Assembly: GCF_002276045.1 (NCBI RefSeq)
Contig: NZ_NQMR01000068.1
Coordinates: 1-46,749, forward strand
DNA: 46,749 nt
From: Pseudoalteromonas sp. NBT06-2
GTDB taxonomy: Bacteria; Pseudomonadota; Gammaproteobacteria; Enterobacterales; Alteromonadaceae
Direction of reading: 5' to 3'
Shown here: in pieces, positions 1 to 6,310 of the stretch
How the letters are laid out: every line of letters starts with the position of its first letter
Numbering within the stretch: position 1 is the stretch's first letter
Program-made: the position numbers and the translations under genes
The notes under the pieces: generated by a model
The model's database searches: none
What the model saw: the letters and a program-made list of their open reading frames with translations, nothing else
Told to the model about the DNA's origin: nothing

Positions 1-505
1 GCTAAATGTTGCTTCATTACGGCTATATTAATAACTAGAGAAATAAGTGCTTCAGTTGCCCCTGTTGATGGGCTGGCAGCACCAAAATATAGGCCTATTC
101 AAATAGTTGTTGTCTTACTGCTCTTGGTCGAGTTCCTTTTTTTGTCCAAAGCTTTGTCGTTGTATTCTGCTGGCCAAAGCGTGCTTCATCTTGGAACCAT
201 ACATCAATGTTTTCAAGACTGACATTTCATGGGATCATAACGATCATTTCACTTTCGAATTTTTTAAAAGTCTCTTGTACTTCAACTGATTGTTTGGGGT
301 GTCTTGAACGTGTTGTTATCCAATTAAACCCCATCGACTTTAATAGCTTATAAATAACATTAGGATGATAATTAATGTTAAAATTAGGTTTAATATAAGA
401 TGAATACTCTCACCTGTTAACCGTCCCCCAGTCTTTGAATGGCTTTGAGCTTTTATATATATATGCTAAATGCTTTCTTTTCCTGCTCATTTAGGTTATT
501 AGATC
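1..505 (-). pseudogene. IS630-family transposase remnant, truncated by window edge
   Basis: Read on the minus strand, the stretch encodes IS630-type transposase pieces. From the N-terminal side these are LNEQEKKAFS, then a piece starting KPNFNINYHPN, then KLLKSMGFNWITTRSRHPKQ, then VWFQDEARFGQQN, which carries the first catalytic Asp of the DDE triad, then KKGTRPRAV and YIFGAASPSTG. The frame is broken at least three times. A slip lies near the TATATATATA tract (about 456-466), another near 410-430, and in-frame stops occur at about 229 (TGA) and about 95 (TAG, where the family expects Tyr in FEYAYIFGA). The 3' part lies outside the window. It cannot make a working transposase. The family call rests on remembered motifs and is fairly firm; inverted repeats and exact ends are not visible. 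Confidence 0.8.
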
Positions 506-542
506 ATAAAATTATCGGAATTGGTATTAATACGCGATCTTC

Positions 543-1178
543 TTAAACGTAATTTAAAATCATAAAAAAATGTGAACAAGCACCGCCGATGACAAATAAA
601 TGCCAGATTGCATGATTAAAAATAATTTTCTTTTGTACATAAAATATAACACCTAAACAATAGATTAATCCGCCTAATACTAATAATGACATTCCTTCAC
701 TTGCAAGTGTACCCTTTAGCTGTGGCAATACGGCTAAAGATATAAACCCCATGCCAATGTAACTACAAAGAGATAACCATTTAAAACGATTGCTAAACTT
801 TATTTTAAAAATGATACCTGCCAGTGCGATGAGCCAAATTAATGTTGTCATAGCATAGCCAAGTGGATCATTTAAGGTAACTAACATTAATGGAGTATAA
901 GTTCCGGCTATTAATAAATAAATGGCGCAATGATCTAATAACTTAAATGTTTGTTTTACTTTTTTAGAGCTAAAAGCATGATAAAGCGTAGAAGCTAAAA
1001 ATAAAATAATAAGGCTTGAACCATAAATACTAAAGCTGATGACTTTTGTTATATTTTGCTGATCAATCGCATTAGTTAATAAAAGAGTTAATCCAGCAAC
1101 ACTGAGTAGCGTCGCTATCCCGTGACTAACTGAATTAGCTATTTCTTCATTAACACTATATGTAGTTGAGTGAGTCAT
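543..1178 (-). CDS. Hemolysin III / PAQR family membrane protein (YqfA/TrhA-like)
   Basis: A 211-residue integral membrane protein with about seven hydrophobic segments. It carries the family signatures: an N-terminal EEIANSVSHG (E...SHG), STLYHAF after the second helix, LDHCAIYLLIAGTYTP in the middle and HAIWHLFVIGGACSHF at the C-terminus. The conserved Ser/His/Asp residues (SxxxH, LDH, HxxxH) are those thought to bind a metal in PAQR proteins. Bacterial relatives are annotated as hemolysin III, but most are membrane-homeostasis proteins and there is no reason to read this one as a toxin. It stands alone, divergent from csgD across about 340 bp. Length is normal for the family (about 205-220). 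Confidence 0.9.
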   Translation of the reverse strand: MTHSTTYSVNEEIANSVSHGIATLLSVAGLTLLLTNAIDQQNITKVISFSIYGSSLIILFLASTLYHAFSSKKVKQTFKLLDHCAIYLLIAGTYTPLMLVTLNDPLGYAMTTLIWLIALAGIIFKIKFSNRFKWLSLCSYIGMGFISLAVLPQLKGTLASEGMSLLVLGGLIYCLGVIFYVQKKIIFNHAIWHLFVIGGACSHFFMILNYV

Positions 1179-1518
1179 ATTTTCTAGTTTATCTCTATGT
1201 ATAACAAAAAGTAGTAGCTATTATATTTTAGTGTACAAGTGTACGCTCAAATTAAATCAAAGGAAAGTTGAATATAAAGTTTAAGAAAAGACTAAATAAA
1301 ACTAACTGCTTAATTAGATAAAAATTTCAAATTAATTAATTAGTTAGTTTTTTTACCTGTATTTTCCCCAATAAAGAATTAATTATCTACTTTGTAATGG
1401 TTTTTACTTTTAAGACGGCATTTGATGAAATTAAAGTATAGACACTAAAACCCATAAAAGGTACATTTGTAATCATAAGGTTACATTTAAGTTTATAAAG
1501 AATTAATAAAGGAAGTGT
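1179..1518. other. Intergenic region between hly-III and csgD
   Basis: 340 bp between two divergent genes, holding promoters for both in principle. Visible items are a GTGTAC word repeated 8 bp apart (1231-1246), the terminator-like hairpin at 1299-1354 listed separately, and a good ribosome site AAAGGAAG just before the csgD ATG. No ORF is convincing here. No promoter is called, because the whole stretch is so AT-rich that -10 matches are not informative. Confidence 0.5.
1299..1354 (+). terminator. Terminator-like hairpin in the csgD upstream region
   Basis: AAACTAACT (1299-1307) pairs with AGTTAGTTT (1342-1350). The stem continues inward through TTAATTA (1310-1316) and TAATTAA (1333-1339), and a run of seven T (1348-1354) follows on the plus strand. 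The shape is that of an intrinsic terminator, though weak because it is AT-rich. No plus-strand gene lies upstream, so it could be a leader attenuator for csgD or the end of a small RNA. Confidence 0.45.
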
Positions 1519-2223
1519 ATGGGCTCAGAAATGGTAATAAGCACAGCAAATATTCTTACGTCAGACGGCGCTATGCAAAATAACGCTCATAAAGTGGCTT
1601 TAGATAGTTTTATCGCCCTAATTAAAACATGTTCTATTGAAGTAACGACACAAAATAAATTTGCGGAACATCAAATCAATGATAATTATGATATCTATTT
1701 TATGGATTTATTTTATTGTGATTGGAATGGCAAAATTCCTAGTGATATTTTGAAATTAGCTAAAAAATCGAAAGTTATTTTATTCAACGTGCAAAATGAT
1801 CAACTATGTGAAAAGCATTTATTGCTGGCTGGTTTTGAGGGGATATTTTATCTTGCTGATAGGCCTGATATTGTATTAAAAGGATTAAATCAATTGAAAT
1901 ATAGTGAACGCTGGTTTAAGCGCTCGTCTATGAATGATGCTTTTTCATACCTACTAAAATTAAATAAAACTTTGATTTTACCAGTTAATCATACTGAAGA
2001 AAAAACAATATTTCCGACTTTAACTAAGCGTGAAAATACAATTATTAATTTAGTAACTAAGGGTTCACAAAATCAAGAGATTGCAGACCAGTTGAATATT
2101 AGTACTAATACTGTAAAAACTCATATATATAGTATTTTTAGAAAAACTAAGTCAAGAAATCGCATTGAGTTAATTACTTGGTCTTTGCAATCTTCAGATC
2201 ATCAAGGGTCTGTATTGAATTAA
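1519..2223 (+). CDS. csgD: CsgD-like LuxR-family transcriptional regulator of curli genes
   Basis: A 234-residue protein. The N-terminal two thirds resembles a degenerate receiver (YDIYFMDLFYCDW region). The C-terminus is a LuxR/FixJ helix-turn-helix: FPTLTKRENTIINLVTKG, then NQEIADQLNISTNTVKTHIY and a recognition-helix tail SRNRIELITW. The layout, length (E. coli CsgD is 216 residues) and position beside csgBAEFG all support CsgD, the activator of curli subunit transcription. AAAGGAAG lies 4 bp before the ATG and decides the start. Unlike E. coli, where csgD leads csgDEFG, this gene stands alone and converges on csgG, so it is uncoupled from the secretion genes. The regulator class is certain; the CsgD assignment relies partly on context. 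Confidence 0.85.
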   Translation: MGSEMVISTANILTSDGAMQNNAHKVALDSFIALIKTCSIEVTTQNKFAEHQINDNYDIYFMDLFYCDWNGKIPSDILKLAKKSKVILFNVQNDQLCEKHLLLAGFEGIFYLADRPDIVLKGLNQLKYSERWFKRSSMNDAFSYLLKLNKTLILPVNHTEEKTIFPTLTKRENTIINLVTKGSQNQEIADQLNISTNTVKTHIYSIFRKTKSRNRIELITWSLQSSDHQGSVLN

Positions 2224-2232
2224 TTATTTAAA

Positions 2233-2273
2233 GTAGCATTAACATGCTACCTTTAATAACATGCTACCTTTAA
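2233..2273. terminator. Hairpin with a tandemly duplicated arm between csgD and csgG
   Basis: GTAGCAT (2233-2239) pairs with ATGCTAC (2244-2250). The 17-bp block TAACATGCTACCTTTAA (2240-2256) is repeated exactly at 2257-2273, giving the left arm two alternative partners. It lies between the convergent stops of csgD and csgG, where a shared terminator is expected. The T run is poor on both strands. Confidence 0.5.
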
Positions 2274-2279
2274 TCTTTG

Positions 2280-3086
2280 TTATTTATATTGGTTATGATA
2301 TTGATAAGAAGCAGTGGTATCTTGTGCTTTCCATACTCGCTTATCTAATCCTTTTTTAACTAACTCTGTTATTGCTTTTTCTAACGCTTGTTTTACACAT
2401 ATATGCATTGGTTCGTTGCTTGTGTAGCCTGCTTCGGCTTCGGCTAAACGTTTAAAACTGACATAACGGAAAAAACCAGCTCGTGCTTCAGTGCTTAGCA
2501 CTGTTTTGCTGGTTGATACAGATACAAGTACTTGTCCTGTTCTGACATCAATCGCACGCATGTATACTGAGATTACATCCTCTCTATATAGTTCAGAGGC
2601 ACCTATACCGAAGTACTCCGCACCAAATCCACCGGTTTTTGTATTCGAATCGTAACTTATGATACCGCCTTCTAATAAGATTTTAGCTGTTGTCAGAGGT
2701 GGTAACTCTGTTTTCCCATTTTTATTTTTGTTAGCTGCGCGTGTGATCTTTCTTTCAGTTAAAATATTCTGCAATCCTTCTCTTTCAACAGGTAAAAACC
2801 AATCAGAATCACTTAATGCCTGCATTAAAATTGAAGTTGCGCCTTGAGTTACAGCAGTTGAAAATGAGCTTATATTAGCTTGTGGTTTATATTGGCCAGT
2901 TTGATCTCTAAAAGAATAAACGGATACAGGAATAGCACCTTTAGGTTTTGGTAAAGACTTCAGTTCTTTAAAAGTTTCTGACTCTTCAATTTTTATTGCT
3001 GTTGCTATATCTGGTGGAACAAGATTACTTAAACTACTACAGGCAGATAATATAAAAGTAAGTGATAGTATTATTATTATTTTCAT
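2280..3086 (-). CDS. csgG: CsgG, outer-membrane curli secretion channel lipoprotein
   Basis: 268 residues. A lipoprotein signal peptide ends in the lipobox LSAC (Cys16), so the protein should be lipidated and sent to the outer membrane. CsgG motifs follow: IPVSVYSFRDQTGQYKP, SDWFLPVEREGLQNILTERK, LLEGGIISYDSNTKTGG, GASELYREDVISVYMRAIDV and RTGQVLVSV. In E. coli nine CsgG subunits form the pore that exports CsgA and CsgB. Length matches the family (277 in E. coli). The ATG sits 3 bp past the csgF stop and its ribosome site GGGGAG lies inside the end of csgF, so the two are translationally coupled. It is the last gene of the minus-strand csgBAEFG series. Confidence 0.96.
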   Translation of the reverse strand: MKIIIILSLTFILSACSSLSNLVPPDIATAIKIEESETFKELKSLPKPKGAIPVSVYSFRDQTGQYKPQANISSFSTAVTQGATSILMQALSDSDWFLPVEREGLQNILTERKITRAANKNKNGKTELPPLTTAKILLEGGIISYDSNTKTGGFGAEYFGIGASELYREDVISVYMRAIDVRTGQVLVSVSTSKTVLSTEARAGFFRYVSFKRLAEAEAGYTSNEPMHICVKQALEKAITELVKKGLDKRVWKAQDTTASYQYHNQYK

Positions 3087-3088
3087 TT

Positions 3089-3529
3089 TTACTCCCCATA
3101 TCTGGGTATTTCGATAACAGTAACTTCACCTGTTACAGTATTTGTTATTTGTACAGTGATGGCATCAGTATTACTTGTAAGTACTAAAATCTCGTAATCA
3201 CCACTACTAAAAATAGAATCTTCTCCAAATAAGCTACTATCGCCTTCTTCCCCAAAAGCAAGATCTGTAATTTCTCTTACCATTTTACTAATATAAGCAC
3301 GCTCGAGAGACTCTTGAAACTTTTCAGCGTATGATTTTTTAGTGATTGATGCTTTATGTTTATTTTGTGCACTTGCTTTACCTAATAAAAAGCTGCCATT
3401 AAGTGGGTTACCACCAAAACTAGGGTTGATTGGTTTATAAACTAATTCGGATGCTTTTAAGGAAGCTGGAATTAACAGAAGTATTATAAGTAATGTTAAA
3501 TATACCTGATTGATAATGAATTTTTTCAT
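3089..3529 (-). CDS. csgF: CsgF, curli assembly factor
   Basis: 146 residues from the preferred ATG at 3529; an in-frame ATG at 3538 would overlap the csgE stop. A Sec signal peptide (MKKFIINQVYLTLLII...) ends near LKA. The mature N-terminus contains YKPINPSFGGNPLNGSFLL and then a segment rich in Ala, Gln and Asn, closely matching the CsgF FRNPNFGGNPNNG segment that inserts in the CsgG pore. The C-terminal half holds strands such as YEILVLTSN and VTVIEIPRYG. In E. coli CsgF couples secretion to nucleation of the fibre at the cell surface. It is sandwiched between csgE and csgG with near-zero spacing. Length is slightly above E. coli (138). Confidence 0.93.
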   Translation of the reverse strand: MKKFIINQVYLTLLIILLLIPASLKASELVYKPINPSFGGNPLNGSFLLGKASAQNKHKASITKKSYAEKFQESLERAYISKMVREITDLAFGEEGDSSLFGEDSIFSSGDYEILVLTSNTDAITVQITNTVTGEVTVIEIPRYGE

Positions 3530-3531
3530 AA

Positions 3532-3912
3532 CTACCATCCATTTGTTGCTAAGTCAGGGTTGCTTTGACTTAATTGAGATTGTGCCATTGCTTCAATTAA
3601 AATTAACACCGCTTGTTCTACACGGTCTTTAATTGGGCTTTGTCGTCTACCAAGGTAGGTCACATATACGTTTTGATTATTTAAAATCACAGTTAAACGC
3701 GTACCTGAACGCGGGATTACGACTTCTTTTATGACAACAACATGGCTATTGGTATTTGGCACATCTTGCCATAATTGGCTAAAAGCTGTGAAGAACTCGT
3801 GACCTTGGCGGCTTCTTGTATTGTCTAATAACAATCCGCCTATTTCGACTTCACTTGAAAGTAGTGTTGAGGGGTTGAATAGAAATAGTAAAATTAATAA
3901 TTTATACAGCAT
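3532..3912 (-). CDS. csgE: CsgE, periplasmic curli secretion factor
   Basis: 126 residues from the ATG at 3912, which begins a clear Sec signal peptide (MLYKLLILLFLFNPSTLLSS). The open frame extends up to 3987, but that would place 25 extra residues before the signal and overlap the csgA stop, so the shorter start is chosen. CsgE features include EIGGLLLDNTRSRQGHEFF, an acidic/Val segment, VVVIKEVVIPRSGTRLTVI and a C-terminal YVTYLGRRQSPI. E. coli CsgE (129 residues) caps CsgG and delivers CsgA to the pore. It follows csgA after a 40-bp gap containing a strong hairpin and overlaps the csgF region. Confidence 0.93.
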   Translation of the reverse strand: MLYKLLILLFLFNPSTLLSSEVEIGGLLLDNTRSRQGHEFFTAFSQLWQDVPNTNSHVVVIKEVVIPRSGTRLTVILNNQNVYVTYLGRRQSPIKDRVEQAVLILIEAMAQSQLSQSNPDLATNGW

Positions 3913-3920
3913 AATGATAT

Positions 3921-3940
3921 AAAGGGGATCTCTCCCCTTT
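3921..3940 (-). terminator. Hairpin between csgA and csgE
   Basis: On the minus strand AAAGGGGA, loop GAGA, then TCCCCTTT forms a perfect 8-bp stem, 12 bp after the csgA stop and 8 bp before the csgE ATG. A TTTATAT tail follows on the minus strand; a longer T run (3938-3943) follows on the plus strand. It probably gives partial termination or 3'-end protection, so csgBA mRNA can exceed csgEFG mRNA. It also lies where the csgE ribosome site should be and could limit its translation. Confidence 0.65.
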
Positions 3941-3952
3941 TTTAATCCAGTG

Positions 3953-5404
3953 TTATTGTTGGGTAATAACAGTGCTATTATTATCACCTACTTGGGTAAT
4001 TGAAACACTACCAGAAGCACTAATTATAGAGCCCTCTACTAAATTACCAAAGCCTGTTTGACTTATATTTAGTGTAATATCAGCGCCACCAATTAACATC
4101 GCATCGCCATTGCTACCAGTTACCATATTTGAATCGCCATCTTGTGCAATATCAATACTGTGACCACTGCCTTCAACTAAGATATCTAAAGCATTTAAAT
4201 CACCGTCTTGAGCAACATTAATAGTATTATCATTGCTATCTAGTATTGTGCTCATATTGATAACAGCATCATTCATATCACCAGCTTGATTAACTGTGAT
4301 GTCATTGTTATCAGCGGTTAATGCATTATTATCTGCTGATGCTTGTACTACAGCTACATTTTCATCACCAGCTTGAATAACATCAATATCGTTACTATCA
4401 CCATTAAAATTAACGATATGGCCTTCATTTAAATTACCAGCTTGAGTAATTGCAAAGCTGTTATCGTCACCTAAACCACCAATATATGCCTTATTTTCCA
4501 TACCTGCTTGAGTAAAGTCGAAAGTATTGTCATCGCCAATTACATCAAATGTTGCAGCATTATCATCACCAGTTTGATTAACTGATACATCATTATCAGT
4601 ACCTTTGAAAATATTAGAGGTTACTTCGTTATAAGTACCGTCTTGATCAATTTCAATTTCGTTTTTATCGCCATTAACTTCAGCAATGGTGATTTTATTG
4701 CGGTCACCATCTTGTACAAAGTCTAATTCGTTTGTATTGCCTTGCAGGTCAGTCACTTGGGTTACATTCCAGTAACCATCTTGCTCTACTTCAATGGTGT
4801 TTTCATCACCAACTATATTATCTAAATAAGTTTCATTCCACTGACCAGTTTGAGTCGTTTCAATGGTATTTGCATTACCGTTTAAATTACTATTATATGA
4901 CCAATGACCACCATCGCCTTGATCCATAGTAATGTCATTATCATTACCTGTTACTGTATTAATTGATTTATTACCTAAACCTAAGTAGCCCTCACCAGCT
5001 TGCGTAAGCGTTAGTGTATTTTCACTGCCACTAACAGTTGTTTGTAGTTGGTTATTAACACCATCTTGGCTAATAGTTTGAGTATTACTTTTTCCTTCTG
5101 ATGCACTAATAGCGATATTATCAGAACCAATCTGAGCTATTTCTGTTGTATTGTTTTCACCATTAACTGTTGCACTAATTCCGTTAAGATCACCTTCTTG
5201 TAATAAAGTTACATCATTACCAAAAACAGCACCTGTATCTGATGTTTGCGATAATATAATTACATTGCCAGCTGCATTTGCCATTAATTGTGTTTGTATT
5301 GGATTAGCTGTTTTTTTTGTTTCTTTTTCTGTAGCACTTGCTGAATGACTGGCACTTAATGCCACAAGTACAGCAGCTGTAATAATTGATTTTTGTAATT
5401 TCAC
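3953..5404 (-). CDS. csgA: CsgA-like major curlin subunit, very long form
   Basis: 483 residues with a Sec signal peptide (MKLQKSIITAAVLVALSASHSASA). The mature protein is almost entirely curlin repeats of roughly 20-25 residues built on a Gln-x-Gly-x-x-Asn core. About 18 are visible, among them QEGDLN, QIGSDN, QDGVNN, QTGQWN, QDGYWN, QDGDRN, QTGDDN, QAGMEN, QAGDEN, QDGDLN, QTGFGN and QVGDNN. E. coli CsgA is 151 residues with five repeats, so this subunit is about three times longer. It is very acidic and Asn-rich, with almost no Lys or Arg in the repeats. Each repeat is expected to form one beta-hairpin layer of an amyloid fibre. It lies 20 bp after csgB and before csgEFG. Curlin family is certain; subunit naming rests on order and size. 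Confidence 0.93.
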   Translation of the reverse strand: MKLQKSIITAAVLVALSASHSASATEKETKKTANPIQTQLMANAAGNVIILSQTSDTGAVFGNDVTLLQEGDLNGISATVNGENNTTEIAQIGSDNIAISASEGKSNTQTISQDGVNNQLQTTVSGSENTLTLTQAGEGYLGLGNKSINTVTGNDNDITMDQGDGGHWSYNSNLNGNANTIETTQTGQWNETYLDNIVGDENTIEVEQDGYWNVTQVTDLQGNTNELDFVQDGDRNKITIAEVNGDKNEIEIDQDGTYNEVTSNIFKGTDNDVSVNQTGDDNAATFDVIGDDNTFDFTQAGMENKAYIGGLGDDNSFAITQAGNLNEGHIVNFNGDSNDIDVIQAGDENVAVVQASADNNALTADNNDITVNQAGDMNDAVINMSTILDSNDNTINVAQDGDLNALDILVEGSGHSIDIAQDGDSNMVTGSNGDAMLIGGADITLNISQTGFGNLVEGSIISASGSVSITQVGDNNSTVITQQ

Positions 5405-5424
5405 CGTATTCTCCGTTCTAGTTT

Positions 5425-5916
5425 TTAATATTGTGTAATATTGACTAGCATTTCATTACCAATTTGATGAACAATAAAAGTTTGTTCACCTGTTTGTTTT
5501 ATGTTGGCGATATTGGTGTCACCTTCTTGAATAACATCTACTAAATTACCGTCACCTTGTTGCAAGAGGTTGACTGTATTATTAGCGCCCGATTGGACTA
5601 CGTTAGCCTGATTGTGCATACCGTTTTGAATAATGTTTATATCGTTAACCATGTCCGCCGCTTGGTTAACCATTACTGTGTTTTTTATTCCATACTGATT
5701 AATAGTTAAGTGTTGAATACTGTTATTAATCGTAACTGCTAAGCTAGTTGTAAGGCTTAATGATAAAGGAGAGTCTTGTAAATCAGTACCTGAAATTAGG
5801 TCTTCTGAGTGACAAAAAAATGAACTAATAATAAATAAAGGTGCCGTAAATAAAGCGATATTTAATTGCTTTTTTTGTATTTTACGTTTGTTATTATTTT
5901 TATTAATTGCGTTCAT
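5425..5916 (-). CDS. csgB: CsgB-like minor curlin (fibre nucleator)
   Basis: 163 residues. An unusually long basic N-region (NKNNNKRKIQKKQ) precedes the hydrophobic core IALFTAPLFIISSFF, probably a Sec signal. After a short linker come about five curlin repeats: INQYGIKN, VNQAADMVN, IQNGMHN, VQSGANN, LQQGDGN, IQEGDTN and IKQTGEQ. The size matches E. coli CsgB (151), which nucleates CsgA at the cell surface. It is the first gene of the minus-strand csg series, 20 bp ahead of csgA, with its promoter expected in the 394-bp gap shared with the divergent protease. The last repeat lacks the final Asn, as CsgB repeats often do. Confidence 0.88.
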   Translation of the reverse strand: MNAINKNNNKRKIQKKQLNIALFTAPLFIISSFFCHSEDLISGTDLQDSPLSLSLTTSLAVTINNSIQHLTINQYGIKNTVMVNQAADMVNDINIIQNGMHNQANVVQSGANNTVNLLQQGDGNLVDVIQEGDTNIANIKQTGEQTFIVHQIGNEMLVNITQY

Positions 5917-6310
5917 TTTTTATCTTCAAGTACTTCAGCTCGCTAAAAATTTTAATGTTTTATTTACACTATGAATATAACCTAAATTTTGTATTTTAAT
6001 TTTCCCTTTAATTATCAGTCTGTTAGTGTTTTTCTTTGTTTTGCATCAATAATTAACCATAAAAAAGTGTGATATTTGTTTATTTGACTGAATTGAGTTT
6101 TGAGTACTAAAAATGTATTAAAAAAACCAGTGGGGAAATAATTACCTACTAAGGAAGTTGTGTTTTTTGGTTTTACTCTAGCAATGTAAAGCTGAATGTG
6201 ATTAAAGTATAAGAGTTGCTAAATTCCATAAATAAAAGTTTGTAAGTCTTAATGTGAGGGATCTGTTTAATAGTCCGAAAATCCGGACAAAATGACTATG
6301 GATTCAAAAC
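5917..6310. other. Divergent promoter region between csgB and the S8 protease
   Basis: 394 bp, strongly AT-rich, between divergent start codons. It should hold the csgB promoter (and CsgD sites) and the protease promoter; no site can be fixed by eye. A small perfect hairpin, GTCCG with CGGAC (6273-6288), sits 22 bp before the protease ATG, in its likely 5' leader. No ORF of note. Confidence 0.45.

Noticed and set aside
107..289. A 60-residue plus-strand ORF
   Set aside because: It is the shadow of the minus-strand transposase remnant and has no ribosome site or recognisable product.
543..1178. Hemolysin III as a toxin gene
   Set aside because: The family name is historical; the protein is a PAQR-type membrane protein and there is no toxin context.
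1231..1246. GTGTAC repeated words as a regulator operator
   Set aside because: Two 6-bp words in AT-rich DNA are too little to call a site without conservation data.
3953..5404. Short periodic repeats, possible CRISPR or satellite DNA
   Set aside because: The period matches curlin QxGxxN repeats in one long frame; nucleotide units are diverged and there are no spacers.
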